64,000 nt of DNA from Chalara sp. BL73 (lineage: Eukaryota > Ascomycota > Leotiomycetes > Helotiales). The stretch lies in assembly GCA_918026815.1 (NCBI GenBank), contig CAKJVC010000150.1, positions 558,001 to 622,000 on the forward strand, written 5' to 3'. The number at the start of each line of letters is the position of its first letter. Within the stretch, counting starts at the first letter, position 1. This document shows positions 47,316 through 60,441 of the stretch, piece by piece. Under the pieces are notes generated by a model. That model was not told the origin of the DNA. It was given only the letters and a program-made list of their open reading frames with translations, and searched no databases. Made by a program: the position numbers and the translations under genes.

Positions 47316-47872
47316 ATGGCGTACGACGACGATAACGAGACTACCTTGGTCCCTGTCTTCTGCACCGTTGACGTCCCCACCACGGTGCGCCCCTCACTTC
47401 TAACTTGCAAGCAAAGACTCACGCCCTACAGGTCCTAGACACTTTCCTCACTCGCCTCGCCACCTACGCAACCCCCTACTCTTTCCGCCCCCGCCTCATC
47501 ACTCCCTCCTCCGATACCCTCGCCGCCATCGACACGCCATCCAGACCACCTACCAGCACCCCTGTCACCCCATTCACTAACCAATCCCTCGTCGACCTCA
47601 ACACGTATTTTGTCGAGCACATCCGGCCGCTGTCGCAGTTCAGTCGCTCCCTCTTCATCGTGCTCGACGCGCGCACGCTCACCGACGAGACCGCGCTGGT
47701 TGTCTCTGGCGGCCCGAGCTTTGATGCGGACGACCAGGAGGAGACGTTGAGAACGGATTTTTATTTGGCGGTTAGCTTTGCGCAGCAAGCTGAGCTGGGG
47801 GTTACGGATTTAGGGGAGGGCTTGGATCGCGGGACGGTTTGGACTGTGCATAATACTACGCCTTTCAGCTAA
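47316..47872 (+). CDS. Small conserved fungal protein, DUF6924-like
   Basis: Exons 47316-47384 and 47432-47872 with a 47-nt intron give 169 residues. The start lies in a CAACATGGC context. Exon 2 is much richer in GC, especially at third codon positions, than surrounding DNA, a good coding sign. SLFIVLDARTLTDETALVV and ETLRTDFYLAVSFAQQAELG resemble the fold and motifs of fungal DUF6924 proteins, a group of unknown function. No signal peptide or membrane helix is seen, so it is probably cytosolic. The family assignment is from memory and only moderately sure; the gene itself is convincing. Confidence 0.75.
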
Positions 47873-50058
47873 AGAGATAATCGTGGGCATGGGCTGGAAT
47901 AGCGATGAGTGAAGACGCGAAGAATTGAGCAGTCAATTTTCATCTGCAGCTGTAAGTGAGAAGATTATGGCCAAGGATTTTAGTATGTCGTGCAGAACCT
48001 AAGCATATTCTCTATTTTTGGGTACCCATATCACTCTGTCTACATTATTGAAAAATATACTGTATCAACGAACGAACTTAGGAAGTTCGAGTAAATTTCC
48101 TTTCCATTCATGATCTTTAGAGCTAATGCAGCCCTCACTTACACCCAGTGCTTGCAGAAAAGTATTGTATTATAGAACTGTAGGTCTGTATAATTACAGA
48201 ACTCGGCATCTACCTACCAGAACCATCTGTCGAAGATTCAGATAGGTCTTGTCTCCACTTTATGTAAACATGCAGAAAACGGACTTAGGTAGCACAAGTA
48301 CAAGTTCTCTACTTAGTTGACTCCTACTTTTGCTTGTGAATAGGGATTGCACAATTAAATTGTTAATACGTACTTTCTCGGAATTCCTAAAGGAAAATTT
48401 GCCTTCTACTTAGGTCAGTTTGTTTTGACTAATAGGGTCCAGCGCTCGACGGATGCTGCGTAATATGGAGGAAAAAGCTCGCCGACCATTAGTTGGTACC
48501 AGGAACTATCTTCTTGTTAGTAGTCGATCTGTTAAGTTGGAAAGACAACATACGTTTCCTTGAAGTTAGGGATATGAGCGCCCTATTCTGGCTTGGGGGG
48601 TTTCATCATTTTATCAGCGAAATGCAACTTAGCATTGTATATTTAGAGCATCAATCCATCCGTACCCAGCATCATTAAGGCGAATTTTATAAGTTATCCA
48701 CTAGGTTGATTCCATCTTGACCACAGCTCGGTAAAAAATTCAGATTAGTTGCGTGACAAAGGATGTATAGAATCTCTAGGCTGAGTTTCTCGGCCTTGTG
48801 GTTAGATGCCTTCCTAGCAACGCTAAACGGCTTATCAACTTCCCGAAAGTCTTTCCAAAGCGTAAAAGTATGCAGATTCAGCCAAATCAGCTTATTACAC
48901 ATGTTGTCAAAGCTGGCCATCTACTAATTAGAGTACAAGCGATTAATCGTCCACGTACCGCAGTTTAGCCATTATACGGATTTTAGCGTTAATTCCTTCT
49001 AAATTTTGATCGTTAGCCTTATTTCTAACCTCGCGTTGACAATATTAAGTAACAGTTGCTGCCGGTTGGCAACGTGTAATTGGGGAATATAAACCTTAAC
49101 ACGTTTGTTCTATGCACCGGGTCAGCTGTCTGTGCGACCCGATTCGGCTATTTTTCTACTATATATACGAAGAAATGGCAGCATGCGGCGCGGACTGGCG
49201 GAGGAATACCTGGTGGAGCGGAAGGATATATCAGGTAGTCGGGAAACAAGTCTCCAACGGGCATAAGCACCAACCGAGTATTATCTTTACACTTTCCCGT
49301 TTGTTGCTAACTTCTATATAGTATATCGTATGCAGCATGAGTAACTTATGCCTTAAGTAAGCGTTGTGCCACTGTTGGGTAGTTTTCCAAACAATAATGT
49401 CACGTGCCGAAGAGGGATAGGAGACTCGGCAAATGCTCCAAGGTTTAGTTTTGCAAAGGGTAGCCAGGGGTATGGAGGGCACAATTAGAGGACTCGGGGA
49501 CGCAGTGGAATTTGTTGATTCTAGGGAGTGATTACAATTATATAAATATGGTTTTGTCTATAAACTTAACTGAGATCGAAGCCATATTTGTCCCGCCCAA
49601 ATTCGTAAGCTGGGCATCGGCAACAGATAGAACTGGGCCTTTTTTTTTTACAAGAGCATACCCATTTAGGTTCATGCGTTCGATCCACGGTCCCACAATA
49701 CCCACTATTACCCAGGAACACCAAAAAATATCGAAAATTTCAAAGTGCTTAAATTTTCTAAAAGATGAGAATCTAGTGTAAATTGACCTGAAAATCGCAT
49801 TGGCAAGCTTCAAATTTTGATTAGATAATGCTGCTATGTCGAAAACTTGCTACAAGCGCTTTTGGGGCGGTTGACTAGGGAACGTTTTTTAATCACCATC
49901 AGATAGGAGGCTAGACCCAAAATGGCCTGAGCCCGCTGAGGTAACCACAAATAGAGTTTACTGGTAAATAACTTGATAGCAGACTCGTTTTAAGTATTTT
50001 GGTAGAGCGGGGAAGTGCTTTTCCTCTGAGTTTCTTATATCCAACTAACTTTCTAGTG
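47873..50058. other. Intergenic AT-rich region
   Basis: A 2.2-kb gap. Overlapping frames at 49512-49813 on both strands have no motif. No gene, tRNA or repeat was recognised. The right end is the promoter of the Zn2Cys6 gene. Confidence 0.5.
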
Positions 50059-52363
50059 ATGCCTCTTGAAAGCGGCGAATATTATTCTTCGGCAAGTCCC
50101 TATTATTCCTTCAAATTCAAGCCCTATGACTGATGTGGTTTCCTTCAGTGCGATGCATGCAGGGCTCGAAAATATAAGGTGTGCATAACCCGACCGTTTA
50201 ATCATTGTCTCATAATGGTTATTAGTGTTCCAAAGAGCAGCCTGCCTGTAAGTCATGTGGACAACATGGTTGGCAATGCAAGTACAGCCTCAAAGTCTCT
50301 AGAACGGCCCTGACACGAAGGTGGGAGACTCCACTTTCAGCAACCCCCTTTATTCACTCGCAATTCTGAGTCAACTGACCAGATCTCTAGCAACTTGTCG
50401 GCGGCTGAGGATCGTGTACGAGAGTTAGAAGCCATTCTTTCTTCCTTACTTCCAAATGTCAATTTAGGCTCTCTTTGGGAGTCCATCAAACAAGATGGCA
50501 CGATCCCAAATCAACATGCCACATACAGCGCTCCACAGCTAGGGAGAGCCTCACTTCCAGATCGACCTGAACTTGGAAAAGCTGTCGAATCTGGCATCGA
50601 AAGTTTGCCTCGAGAAGCAGATGGGTTTGACTGGGCCGAGCGGGAAGTAACTTTTGGTGGATTGTCCGATGGAATGGCTGCCCTCTCAATATTACCGGAT
50701 GGAGCAGGATACTTGGGTAAATAAAGTGTTGCTCTTCCATTCAAAAACCCTATTAATAAACTTTCTACAATAGGTGCTACGTCAAGCGTCGCTCCTCTTC
50801 GAGCCTTACTCAATACAGGTCAAAGTACTAGTAACAAAATACCCTCCCAAGGCTCTCCCACCGAGATACATCTCTCGCTTCCCGAGCGGATATCACCAAA
50901 CACTAGACTATCGAGCATCCCTGAGGACTCATTTGTAGATGCGTATTTTCACTTTTATCACACAACATATCCGTTTCTACACGAACCTACGTTTAGAGCA
51001 CAGTTCAATGGGACATATCCTCGACCAGAAGGCTATTCTTGGTTTATGCTCTTGAACACAGTATTAGCCCTGGGTGCGTGGTGTATTGGGGATGACCGGT
51101 TTTCTATGGATGATTACTTCTACCAGAGATTGCCCCAAGTGTCGGGGGAAAGCTCTGTATTTGAAACCGGGAACCTGGCCCTGGTACAAGCTTTACTGCT
51201 CTTGAGTAATTACACCCAGAAGCGCAACCGGCCCAACACGGGATGGAACTATCTGGGGCTTGCCGTTCGGACTGCAGTAAGTTTGGGACTTCACAAAGAG
51301 TTTTCTCATTGGGACATCACTCCTCTTCAGAGAGAGATGAGACGCAGAGTATGGTGGGGCGTCTTCATTTTCGACAGTGGGGCATCTATAACGTTCGGTC
51401 GACCTGTTCTCCTACCAAACTCTGGAATAATGGACGCCTCTGAGGTTTTGAATATCCACGAAAAGGTAAGTTACGTGATACGTACCCTCTCAGCACAGCT
51501 AATGGCAAATTTAGTCTCTGACTCGAATCTCGCTTGCTCCACCCGATGAGATTGATGCCCCAACTATCTACACCGGACTAATAGCACAATCCCAGTTCCA
51601 CGTCCAAACAAACCACCTGTATCATCGACTGATATCCTTCACTGAGCCATCAATTCAAGAAATCTTAGATCTCCAGAAGACCATCGATGAATGGGAAAGC
51701 TCACTCCCATCCTATTTCCAGCCGAATTCATTCGCTATCCAATCCCACCAAGCGTATGTGTTTGCCCGCTATCGCCTTTCCTGGCGTAGTTGGAATCTGA
51801 GAATCGTGCTACTGCGCCCAATATTACTCCGATGGTCAGCCAAACAAAAGGCGGAAGATTCTCGCGTCCCCGAGACAGAGGAGGAGGCCAATTGCCGACG
51901 AACCTGCCTTCGACACGCACACTCAACAATTAGTTCAATTTCTAACTTTATGTCTTTGGACATAAGTTCACGATTAAGCACATGGTATATGCTGTAGGTT
52001 TTCTATCCCAAGGAATTCCGAGCCCAAAAATTAAGCTGTCTTGATAGGTATTTTCTTTTCCAGGCTGGCTTAATTCCCATCATTTGCTTGATGACGGATC
52101 CAGCGAATGATGATGCTCAGGCATGGCTTAACGATATCTTGACCACCAGAGATCTCATCACCCGGACAGCCACCAACAACAGCCTCGCGACTCGGTGTTT
52201 GGATATTTTCAACCGGCTTTGCTCGCCGGTGTTTGATGCTCCTGTCCCAGAGGATGCGCTGCAGTACCCGGAATTGTTCGACGCGGGATTTTTGCCGCAC
52301 GCTGGAGATGGTTTTGGGGGGATGCTTGACTTTTGGGATTGGCAGAAGCCAATCTTGGAGTAG
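50059..52363 (+). CDS. Zn2Cys6 fungal-specific transcription factor
   Basis: The exons that can be followed are 50149-50178, 50226-50320, 50391-50716, 50774-51465, 51515-51993 and 52048-52363, with introns of 47, 70, 57, 49 and 54 nt, together 645 residues. The binuclear cluster is CDACRARKYK/CSKEQPACKSCGQHGWQC, i.e. C-x2-C-x6-C-x6-C-x2-C-x6-C, split by an intron. A linker and short coiled coil follow (SRTALTR, AAEDRVRELEAIL), then the fungal_trans middle homology region (FVDAYFHFYHTTYPFLHEPTF, LGLAVRTAVSLGLHKE, REMRRRVWWGVFIFD). The 5' end is uncertain: an ATG at 50059 is in frame with the cluster but a TGA (about 50131) intervenes, so a missed first exon or a nonsense mutation is possible. 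It is convergent with a sugar transporter and could regulate it. Confidence 0.8.
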
Positions 52364-52951
52364 GTCTTCAAAGAATCATAGCAAAATGACTTCACTTTGC
52401 ACTTTTTGCGATCACCGGCGAGCGTGGAAATTCGTGTAACACACGCAGCAGCTTCCCTGCACTAAAATTGGCAATTTGCGGTGACCACTAGATATTCAAT
52501 TCAGACGATGACAACCGGTTTTTGGACAAGACCTTCCTGCTGAGAACAACTGTTTCAACCCTGAAGCTGGTATCGACTGTTGTACTAGCGGTGAAAGCGT
52601 TAAGCAGGCAATGTAGAATGGGGATAGGTATGCCACCACTGCAGAGACAGATGTGCCGGTGTCAGATGATATGATACAGGCGGTACGGATTAGATTTAAA
52701 TTACTTCATACTGGTGATAGCAACTCTATATAAATAAGTATATTAATGAACTGAAAAACTCCTTACTTGCTGACCTATCTGTAAGAGCTCAGCGAGACTT
52801 CAGCGGCAAGTGATGGATTCTAAATCTCACCGGTAAATTGATTTAAAAACTTAGATTGATTCTGTTGGTCAAAATCTGGCATAGATTTACCCTCTGAGTA
52901 CAGCAATTGAGGAGCATCAAGATCCCACAAGTCCCAAAGTCCGACTCGACT
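52364..52951. other. Convergent intergenic region
   Basis: A 588-nt gap between the 3' ends of the Zn2Cys6 and transporter genes. No coding signal. Confidence 0.5.
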
Positions 52952-55230
52952 TCACGCGCGTTCGTCATGATTAAACACTGCTGCATCGGAACCTTTCTCC
53001 ACGTCGGTTCCGTCAATTTGAACACCTCGGAGCTGCGCCTCGATCTGTCGAAGGCGCTGCTTTTCCTCATGCGCTGCCGTATCGCCGAACACAAGATCCA
53101 TGTCTTCAAGAGTCTGCGAATGATATAAGTAACGTACAAACAATACGAAGCAAGCAAAGTACTTGCCTTTCCACAGGTTTCGGGGACAAATAAATAGGTA
53201 AAGCCTAGTGCGAGTAGACAGAATGCTGCGAAGAAGATGTAGGTCCCCCATGTGATCGTCTCTAACATGTCTGGTGTGACTAACCCAATAATGCTTATTG
53301 TGTTAGTAGGTTATAGCATGGGTGTTAATAACAAGATCTAGACTTACAAGTTGCACATCCAGGTTGTTGAGGTGGTGATGGAAATCGCCTTTGAGCGAAT
53401 GGCAATTGTGAAGATCTCTGATGGCAGAACCCAGCCGATAGGGGCTTTGAAACGAATCAAGTTAGCTATCAAAACGGGAGAGAGAGAGAGCCATATCACT
53501 GCTTACCGAACGAGTAAGAGAAGTTGACATCGTATATATAAATGAATGCAATGCCAACCCAGCCAGCAACTTTGTTATCACGAAGGGTGTCTCCGTATGC
53601 CCCAATAATCGCTCCAACGATGACGAGCGAGATACAAGTACCAAGAGCGCCGCACATGAGTAAAGGTCTTCGTCCTAGCCTATCGATGAGGAGTACTGCA
53701 GGAATCGTGCTAAGGCAGTTGACAATCCCGTAAACGCCTGTTGCGAGCAGAGACGTCTGCAGGGTGTCAGTTTAGATCTATTGTGATTGTATCAGTGCTT
53801 ACAGTATTTCCACTGAGTCCGAGAGATGCAAACATGGTAGGAGCGTAATATATCATAGCTGTATAGAGTCAGTTTCCTTAGGTCACTCCTATAAAAGTCA
53901 TTCTACTTGCCATTGCAGCCCATGAATTGTTGGAAGAACATGACGCAGCACCCCACAGCAAGCCTTCTGAATCTGGATCTGTTGGTTAGTAGCGATAAGT
54001 ACTCCAAGAATATTAGCATACAATTCTTGCGATGACGGGAGCCATTTACCTGGACAGCATGCAGTCTAAAGCCTGTAATACCAGCATAATGCTCTTTGAC
54101 GTAGGAGTTCTCTAGCATGATGGCAGCCTTTATATCAAGTACCTCAGCTACAATGTCCGGATGCTCTGGCGCAAGCCGCCTAAGTTTAGATAATGTGCGA
54201 AATGCTTCTTCATCTCTCTCTTGCATAAGAAGCCATCTTGGTGAGTCAGGGTAAAATATCATTCCGATACCAAGGATGAGCGCCGGGAGAATTTGAATAG
54301 CAAGTGGAATTCTCCAAGCGGCATCCGATTGACCGGTGCATCCGTCAGCACCAACGTCGGTATACGGATTGAAAGTTGGATTGTCCGAAGTGCCACCAGT
54401 ATATGGAATATCAGGTGCACAACGAATCCCACCAATATAATGTGTGCCATAGTCAATCCAGAAACTAGCTAGAATACCAATCGTGATGGACACTAGAAGC
54501 TTCTAATCAGCAAACTATCGATAGACAGGCCGCTCCGTGAATTTTTTTCAGAGAAAGAGGAATATTATGGCTTACATTGTTGGAGAACGACCAAGCCGCC
54601 GCGGATATCTGGTAGGGAGACTTCTGAAATGTAGAGCGGAACGACCATGGTAAGCATTCCTACAGCTAAACCTGCAACGGCTCTGCCTGCGTGGGGTTAG
54701 TAAGAGGAATATTATTTTAATGAAGGCTGCGGAAACTTACCAATGAAGAGCATTGCATCATTTATAGCTCCTGCTTGGATAGCGGAACCAACAGTGAAGA
54801 TAACAACGGAGAGTATCATATCCATCTTTCTCCCGAACCTGTCGGCAATAGGGCCGTTTGCGAGCGATCCGAACCATGCAGCTATTGTTGTCAGCTTCAA
54901 GGTCTGAGCATACCCTGGAAATACCTGTCAGACTTACTTAACAAGATAGTTGCTACAAACCAGCCCTTGAAGCCAGGGTCCGTGAAAACTTTTGGGAATG
55001 CTGCCCCAAAAGACTCCATGGTCAGAACTCCAGAGACGACACCTTGGTCATAGCCAAAGAGGAATCCACCCAGGGATGAGAACTGCCCGAAAAATTAGAA
55101 TTCGCTGCTCGAGTACGCGTGGAAAGGGGAGGAAAGGACACACCATAGCCACTCCAAATAGATATGGGTTTTGAAACAGCAGAGAAAGGCCTTTTTGGCT
55201 TTTGGAGTGCGGGGTGATGCTTGCCGCCAT
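52952..55230 (-). CDS. MFS sugar-porter-type transporter
   Basis: Eleven exons (55144-55230, 54938-55082, 54741-54881, 54576-54686, 54050-54492, 53911-54001, 53803-53858, 53507-53756, 53348-53444, 53167-53293, 52952-53113) join in frame to 569 residues. Sugar-porter landmarks appear in order: FLFGYDQGVVSGVL, ADRFGRK, YPDSPRWLL, FFQQFMGCNAMIYYAP, DRLGRRPLL, and VPETCGKTLEDMD at the end. Twelve membrane helices are expected in the plasma membrane, moving a hexose, disaccharide or related solute by proton symport. Two of the ten introns (53859-53910 and 53114-53166) fit the family sequence only with GC-AG ends; both donors read GCAAGT. The acidic C-terminal tail (DAAVFNHDERA) is cytoplasmic. The gene seems intact. 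Confidence 0.9.
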
Positions 55231-55986
55231 GGTTATGCCACTGCTAATTGATGGTTGGTGTAAGATTATCCTCGATGGTCACCGTCTGCGGTGGAAAAGA
55301 TACCGATGAGAGAATGAGAGGAAGTTGAAGATAAAGATTCGAGGTTCTTATATACCTGCTAATGGAGAAGAGGATGCTACTAACCCACCTCCCCGCTCCC
55401 CACTCTCGGTTGTGCCTTCAAAACGTGGGCCGGCATTTCTTGACCCATTGCAGAGATTTTCCAGTTGAATCCAAGATTTTTATTGGCGGATGACAGCGAG
55501 TAGCTTGCGAATAAGTAGAGAACATCTTTGCTGCAAAGGTTGTAGTGGAGGTCGGACCACTGTCGTCCACAAGTGATGATCCTTGTTTTTTTCGTTAGTC
55601 TCGTTCTTGCCGAAGTGGGACCGGACGACATCCACCCGCCAATCGCAACAGCCAGGCGAAGAACTAAACATTCCCATGAAGTACTAAAGGGAATTGTCTT
55701 CACAAAAAGAATCCCACCCCTAGCGGAGTGCGTGAACCTCCATGATACTGGGGCGGAGGAATGGAGACAAAATGGAACCTCTGATTGATGGGTGACTGTT
55801 TACCGGAGCGGGGTGATGGGGTCTCCTCAACAGATATGGCCGCGCATTGAATTGATTTCGATAGACATCTCTCTTCCCAGCATTTGAGATTTTGGTAATT
55901 CTCTTTCACGGTCCATACCCTCTGCTCAAACTCTGCATTTCCTCCTGAATAAAATCTATCCACACCAAATCACAGCCATCAACAAG
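55231..55986. promoter_or_regulatory. Divergent promoter of transporter and P-loop kinase genes
   Basis: A 756-nt head-to-head gap. Repeated GGGGCGGAGG/GGAGCGGGG-like and CTCCCC-type motifs (e.g. near 55393, 55750 and 55806) resemble stress- or carbon-control elements of fungi, but no factor can be named with certainty. Confidence 0.35.
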
Positions 55987-56814
55987 ATGGAAACCCCAGA
56001 GCAGATATTATGCAATCGGCTCGAGACTCTGCTCCATCGCAACTCGTCCCGTTTGACGCGGCGTATAATCGTGGCAATGGCTGGACCACCAGGCTCAGGG
56101 AAATCAACCATAGCGAAGGGAGTAATGAAGTTGTTCAATGGGCGGAATCATGAACAGTTGCAAATCATTCCCATGGTAATGTACTGCCCGGGTCAGAATC
56201 TGTGAACGCTATCAACTAAATGTCTCTAGGATGGCTTCCACTACAACCAAGCAAGACTTTCCACTCTACAGAGTCCTGAATGTCCATTTCGTAGGCGCGG
56301 TGCACCATTTACATTCGATGCCGAATCTTTTATAGAACTTCTGAAAGAGCTCAAGAATAGCCCAGTGACGGACATCGACAAACCAGTTCAAGGCACCTGG
56401 GCACCTACGTTCGACCACGCAAAGAAGGACCCAGTCGAGCAGGACCTATACATCCCTTCATCACAACGAGTTATTCTTCTTGAAGGCAACTACCTTCTTA
56501 TGAACGAGTCTCCCTGGAACCAAATACAAAGAATGGTAGATGAGACGTGCGTTTTGTAGGGTCTAAAGATGAGAGTACAGATGCTGACTACACCTGCTAG
56601 GTGGTTTATAAAGGTTTCGAGGGAGACGGCCAAACGTCGCTTGATCGTGCGGCACGTCGAGACCGGGATTGAAGATAATTGGGAAGCCGCGGCGGAGAGG
56701 GTAGAAACTAACGACCTCCTGAATTTGGATTTGATAATGGCAAAGATGGGCACTCCGGACGCTGTTATTGATAACTGCCAATCCAGAGCTGAATGGGAAA
56801 TAGTTTCAAAGTAA
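55987..56814 (+). CDS. P-loop kinase of the uridine kinase/YFH7-like group
   Basis: Exons 55987-56175, 56230-56546 and 56601-56814 with two 54-nt introns give 239 residues. The Walker A motif is GPPGSGKST (about residues 33-41). DGFHYNQ, made at the first splice junction, is the conserved catalytic/substrate segment of the phosphoribulokinase-uridine kinase family. ILLEGNYLLMN is the strand after the Walker B region. WFIKVSRETAKRRLIVRH provides the lid arginines, and EWEI is near the end. It should transfer phosphate from ATP to a small hydroxyl substrate, possibly a nucleoside, pantothenate or fructose derivative; the exact substrate of fungal YFH7-like proteins is not settled. No targeting signal, so probably cytosolic. 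Confidence 0.88.
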
Positions 56815-57480
56815 TTGGGAAAATCTCAGATATGTGGAAAGTTCTCAAGCTGGAAATCCTTGGGTGAATCAGATCCGGGTGAAAAGGTGATTCGTGTCGC
56901 CTAGTATTGAATTTTTGGATAAAATGGTATCGTGCTACAATAATGAGATAGTTAGAGCACCAAATGAGGACACTGACCATTTTTTACGAATCGGTCGAGA
57001 TAAACTCGTATGCACATGCAAACCTAACCCCGCGCCAATCCACTTCTCTAAAAACTTCTAGGATGCCTTCTAACTAATCAGTAACACTTCCCATGGTATC
57101 CAGCATCTCCCTCCCCTCCTTTACTTCTTTAAAACCTTCCCTCCATCTTGATATATTAAGATACGTGTAGGTCAACAGCAAGAGGGCCGAGACGAAACCT
57201 GTCAAGTACCCTCTTGCCTAAGAATGCCATGCAATCTGCTCGCACCTTCAAACCCACGGACTGCTATCTGAATCCCTTCTTAGAACTCTCTGTAAAACAA
57301 TGGTTGTAGGTGATAGCGTGTCTGCGCTGGCCACGAACCAAACTATATATTGCAGCGTTGGCTTTTTTCGGACTGTTCTCATCTCTGGTGCGAATGCCAA
57401 AGCTGTCCAATATATTTGAAAGGAGCTTTTTCAATTATTGGTCGGCTTTTAAGAGCGAATCGTTTTGCATTATAAATAAT
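56815..57480. other. Intergenic region
   Basis: No gene recognised. A 97-codon frame at 57310-57603 (plus) runs into the solo LTR and has no ATG-supported domain. Confidence 0.45.
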
Positions 57481-57684
57481 TGTCACGGCCCTGGCCGGAC
57501 TTCGCTTACGGCCCCTATGTCTCGGCCCCTGGCCAGTCTCCTGTATATAAAGCGCTGCTTTCCTTTTTTCTCTTCTGTCTTTAGCTTGTTCTTTTCGTTA
57601 TAACAATTGATAGCCGTTCATACTTTTGAGTCCTTCTCCCTGAGATCTACGGATCGAAATCCCTGTTCGCCTTGAGCTGTTACA
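57481..57684 (+). mobile_element. Solo LTR of a retrotransposon
   Basis: A 204-bp unit that begins TGTCACGG and ends GTTACA and is flanked on both sides by the same 5-bp duplication ATAAT (57476-57480 and 57685-57689). Inside are a TATATAAA promoter box at about 57543-57550 and a pyrimidine-rich leader, as in Ty3-type fungal LTRs. No internal retrotransposon sequence remains next to it, so LTR-LTR recombination probably removed it. The orientation follows the TATA box. Confidence 0.75.
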
Positions 57685-60441
57685 ATAATAGCGCGAAAAG
57701 AGGTATATTGGTCAGTTTTAAAATGTGTAAGTTAGTTGAAATCTCCTTACACGCTTTATTTAATACGTGCTGTAACTATGCTTTCTAAAAAGAACTGCTG
57801 CAATATTGCATTTCTATCACCTCGTCACAGAATGGAAGATACAATATGTCACGAAGCTAAATACTTGCGCTTAGAAATTTAAGGCTCAATTACAAAAATA
57901 CTAAACTAAAGGAAAAAAGTAAAGCTCAAAAGGATCTCCTTTAGAAATAGGTCCATGTCATGTGTCACTAATCCCAATCAGGGATGGTAATCGATGTGGT
58001 CACGTGTCAATATGTAGAAACCATAGCGGGCGCCACTTATCATGTCGGCCACCGGTGAATGAGCATAGGTCTGGTGGATTCTGGCTTCACTAATTGTGCC
58101 TGACGCAATCGCTTATATCATATACTTTCTGTGGATCGAGTTAGCTATTCTGGCTTCCTGAATGGCCTCATCTCTTTGTGCTACCCCATAAGCTCTGCCC
58201 TAAGCAGCAGAGTGTAACCAGCCGCACAGCCCAACGACAGGGGATAGACTTTGACACCAACTGGGATGCGCTATCAATGACAAATTCGAATCATGGCCAG
58301 TGTGAAGACACCTGCCATCCACATGTCTTTCTCCTCTGTCATATTGCGCCACTCCCTCAAATTTGGCATTCGTTTGGCTGAATACCACATTACCAAGCCG
58401 GATATCTGTTGTTGGGACCCTCCCCAGTTCCGACCAGGGGCCGGAACCATATCGGACCAAAGCGAGACTTCATTGGAGAAGCGACTATAGCTACAGAAGC
58501 CGTCCCCGGCTAGCCAGCGAGGCAGGTAATCAGTACACAGTGGCAATAGATGCGTCTGAATGTGTATATATTGACATTTCTCGGTCCCTGTGGCAGCGGT
58601 TAATTGCCATTTAGCATCTCCGATGCTGCGGCTAAGCCAACATGTGTTGTACAGGTCCATCCTACTGTAAAACCCTTTAGTCCTTGTAGTCCTTGTTGTG
58701 TAGCCATGGTGAGCTGCCAGCGTGGTTGTACCATCAGGTACAACTTTGGTGGGTTTTCTCGTTCTGATGGTCACCAATCATTCGCGTAAAGTGAATAGAA
58801 GAACAGATTTGTAGATATTGCATCAGGGGGTCGTCAAGAAGTATTGTGGTAATTTTAGATTCGGACTCCTTGGCTATGTAATCTACATTTTTGCTTTTGT
58901 ACCTACTTAGATCTAAGTTGGCTATTCTGACTGCCTGAATTTGGTTATCCCTTTTGTGCTTTTTTTAAACTACCACCGTTTCTTCCCATGCACTTACAAG
59001 AGTTTGTTCTCCTTTGCTTGTTTCCACATTTTCCCGCCTTCTATCCTGTAATTTTGCCCCTTCTTTAATGAATAATTCTTTGCATGTAGTGCATCTCCAT
59101 AGTATATTCACACACGGCGCAAATCCCTAAGATAGAAATTCCGGAATGTCCTGTAGATCTAGTAAGCTAGTGTTCCCTGGAGAGGAAACTAGATTTATCT
59201 CAGTGCCTAAGGTTCCATAGTTTTCTAGATGAAGATCTAAAATAAGTATTGGGCCATTCAGACCCTATAAAGGAATGCAAGCATGGATTGTAGGATCCAG
59301 AGATTGGCATGTAAAGTAATCATCGTCGATCTGGTAGTGGGATGACTGTCTTTCGGCGAAGCGGATAAGTGAATGTCTAATGTTGAACAACAATGGGCAA
59401 TAATTAAAAATGCGTATACCATATCGGTCTGAGAACAATTGATCATACATACGTCTTACTGTTTACAGACAATCAACAAAGAAAGCCGCTATTGTAATCA
59501 CCAATATGCTGGAAAGAGGAATAGAGCGGATTCCATACTTCGTTGCGGCCAAATCAGAACGCTTTTCCCCCGTAGAAGTATGCAACGACCTTGCTAACGA
59601 TAGTTAAGTGACACGCAAAAAGATTAGTAGCCAGCACTTTTAAAGCTGGAACCGTTCCGCCTATTGTATGAGTGCGAATGATAATAAATTTGGATGGTTT
59701 CGTTGATCCGTTGTGATATTGAAAGCTATGGTATTTAATAAATACAAATGAAACGCTAATACCGCCAGAGACAATGAACGCGCCGCTGCAAATTCGATCG
59801 TGAGTTTCCTGTAAAAATCAAGAAAGCATGTGGTTAAGCTGACTTCTGGTCGCAGATACTTTGCTTTCCGCCAAGAAATTTGACAGGTAAACTTACGACT
59901 CAGATACGTATCTAGAGTGACCGACCGTAGTCTAGCTCTGATATTAGATAGAGATTTAGAAGATTTGTCTAACCTAGATTCTCGTCAAGTACGTACCTCG
60001 CATCCAAGGACGTCCTTTAGGTCAAAGGATCCCAATAATTACCAGCAAAAACACGGTAACGCTGATATTTCTTTCCATATCTATCGTTATTCGTTAGTGC
60101 GGATGTTTTAGTAAAATTTTGGGGTGCTCAGAATTTCACTCAAGGGAGGACGCTTTCAAGGTCGATTCCAGACAGCTACTCAGGGTAACATGTTGTCGAG
60201 ATAGTGGGTGGTTAGAAAATCAGGGTTTTATCATAGAGTACTAATAAGGGTGTCATAATACAGCAACACGCGATCCGTCCTTGGATAGATCTGTCCAATC
60301 GGATTTCTTTTCAGGGCTAAGCCCAAAAAGCTAATATAACCTTGCAACCGTTGTCGGCCCTGACGTTTGGTTCTCATACAAATTATTCGGCCAAACTTCG
60401 AATGAGTGCTAAATTTAACTCCTCGTCCTACTACAAGGTTT
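57685..60441. other. Long gene-poor region
   Basis: A 2.8-kb gap. The best frame is 58274-58777 (minus, 167 codons from an ATG), rich in Trp, Thr and Arg, with no domain I recognise; open frames on the opposite strand overlap it, so it may be chance. Nothing else is supported. Confidence 0.4.

Noticed and set aside
58274..58777. 167-codon minus-strand frame as a gene
   Set aside because: Several frames are open across the same DNA on both strands and no domain is visible; kept only as a note in the region entry.
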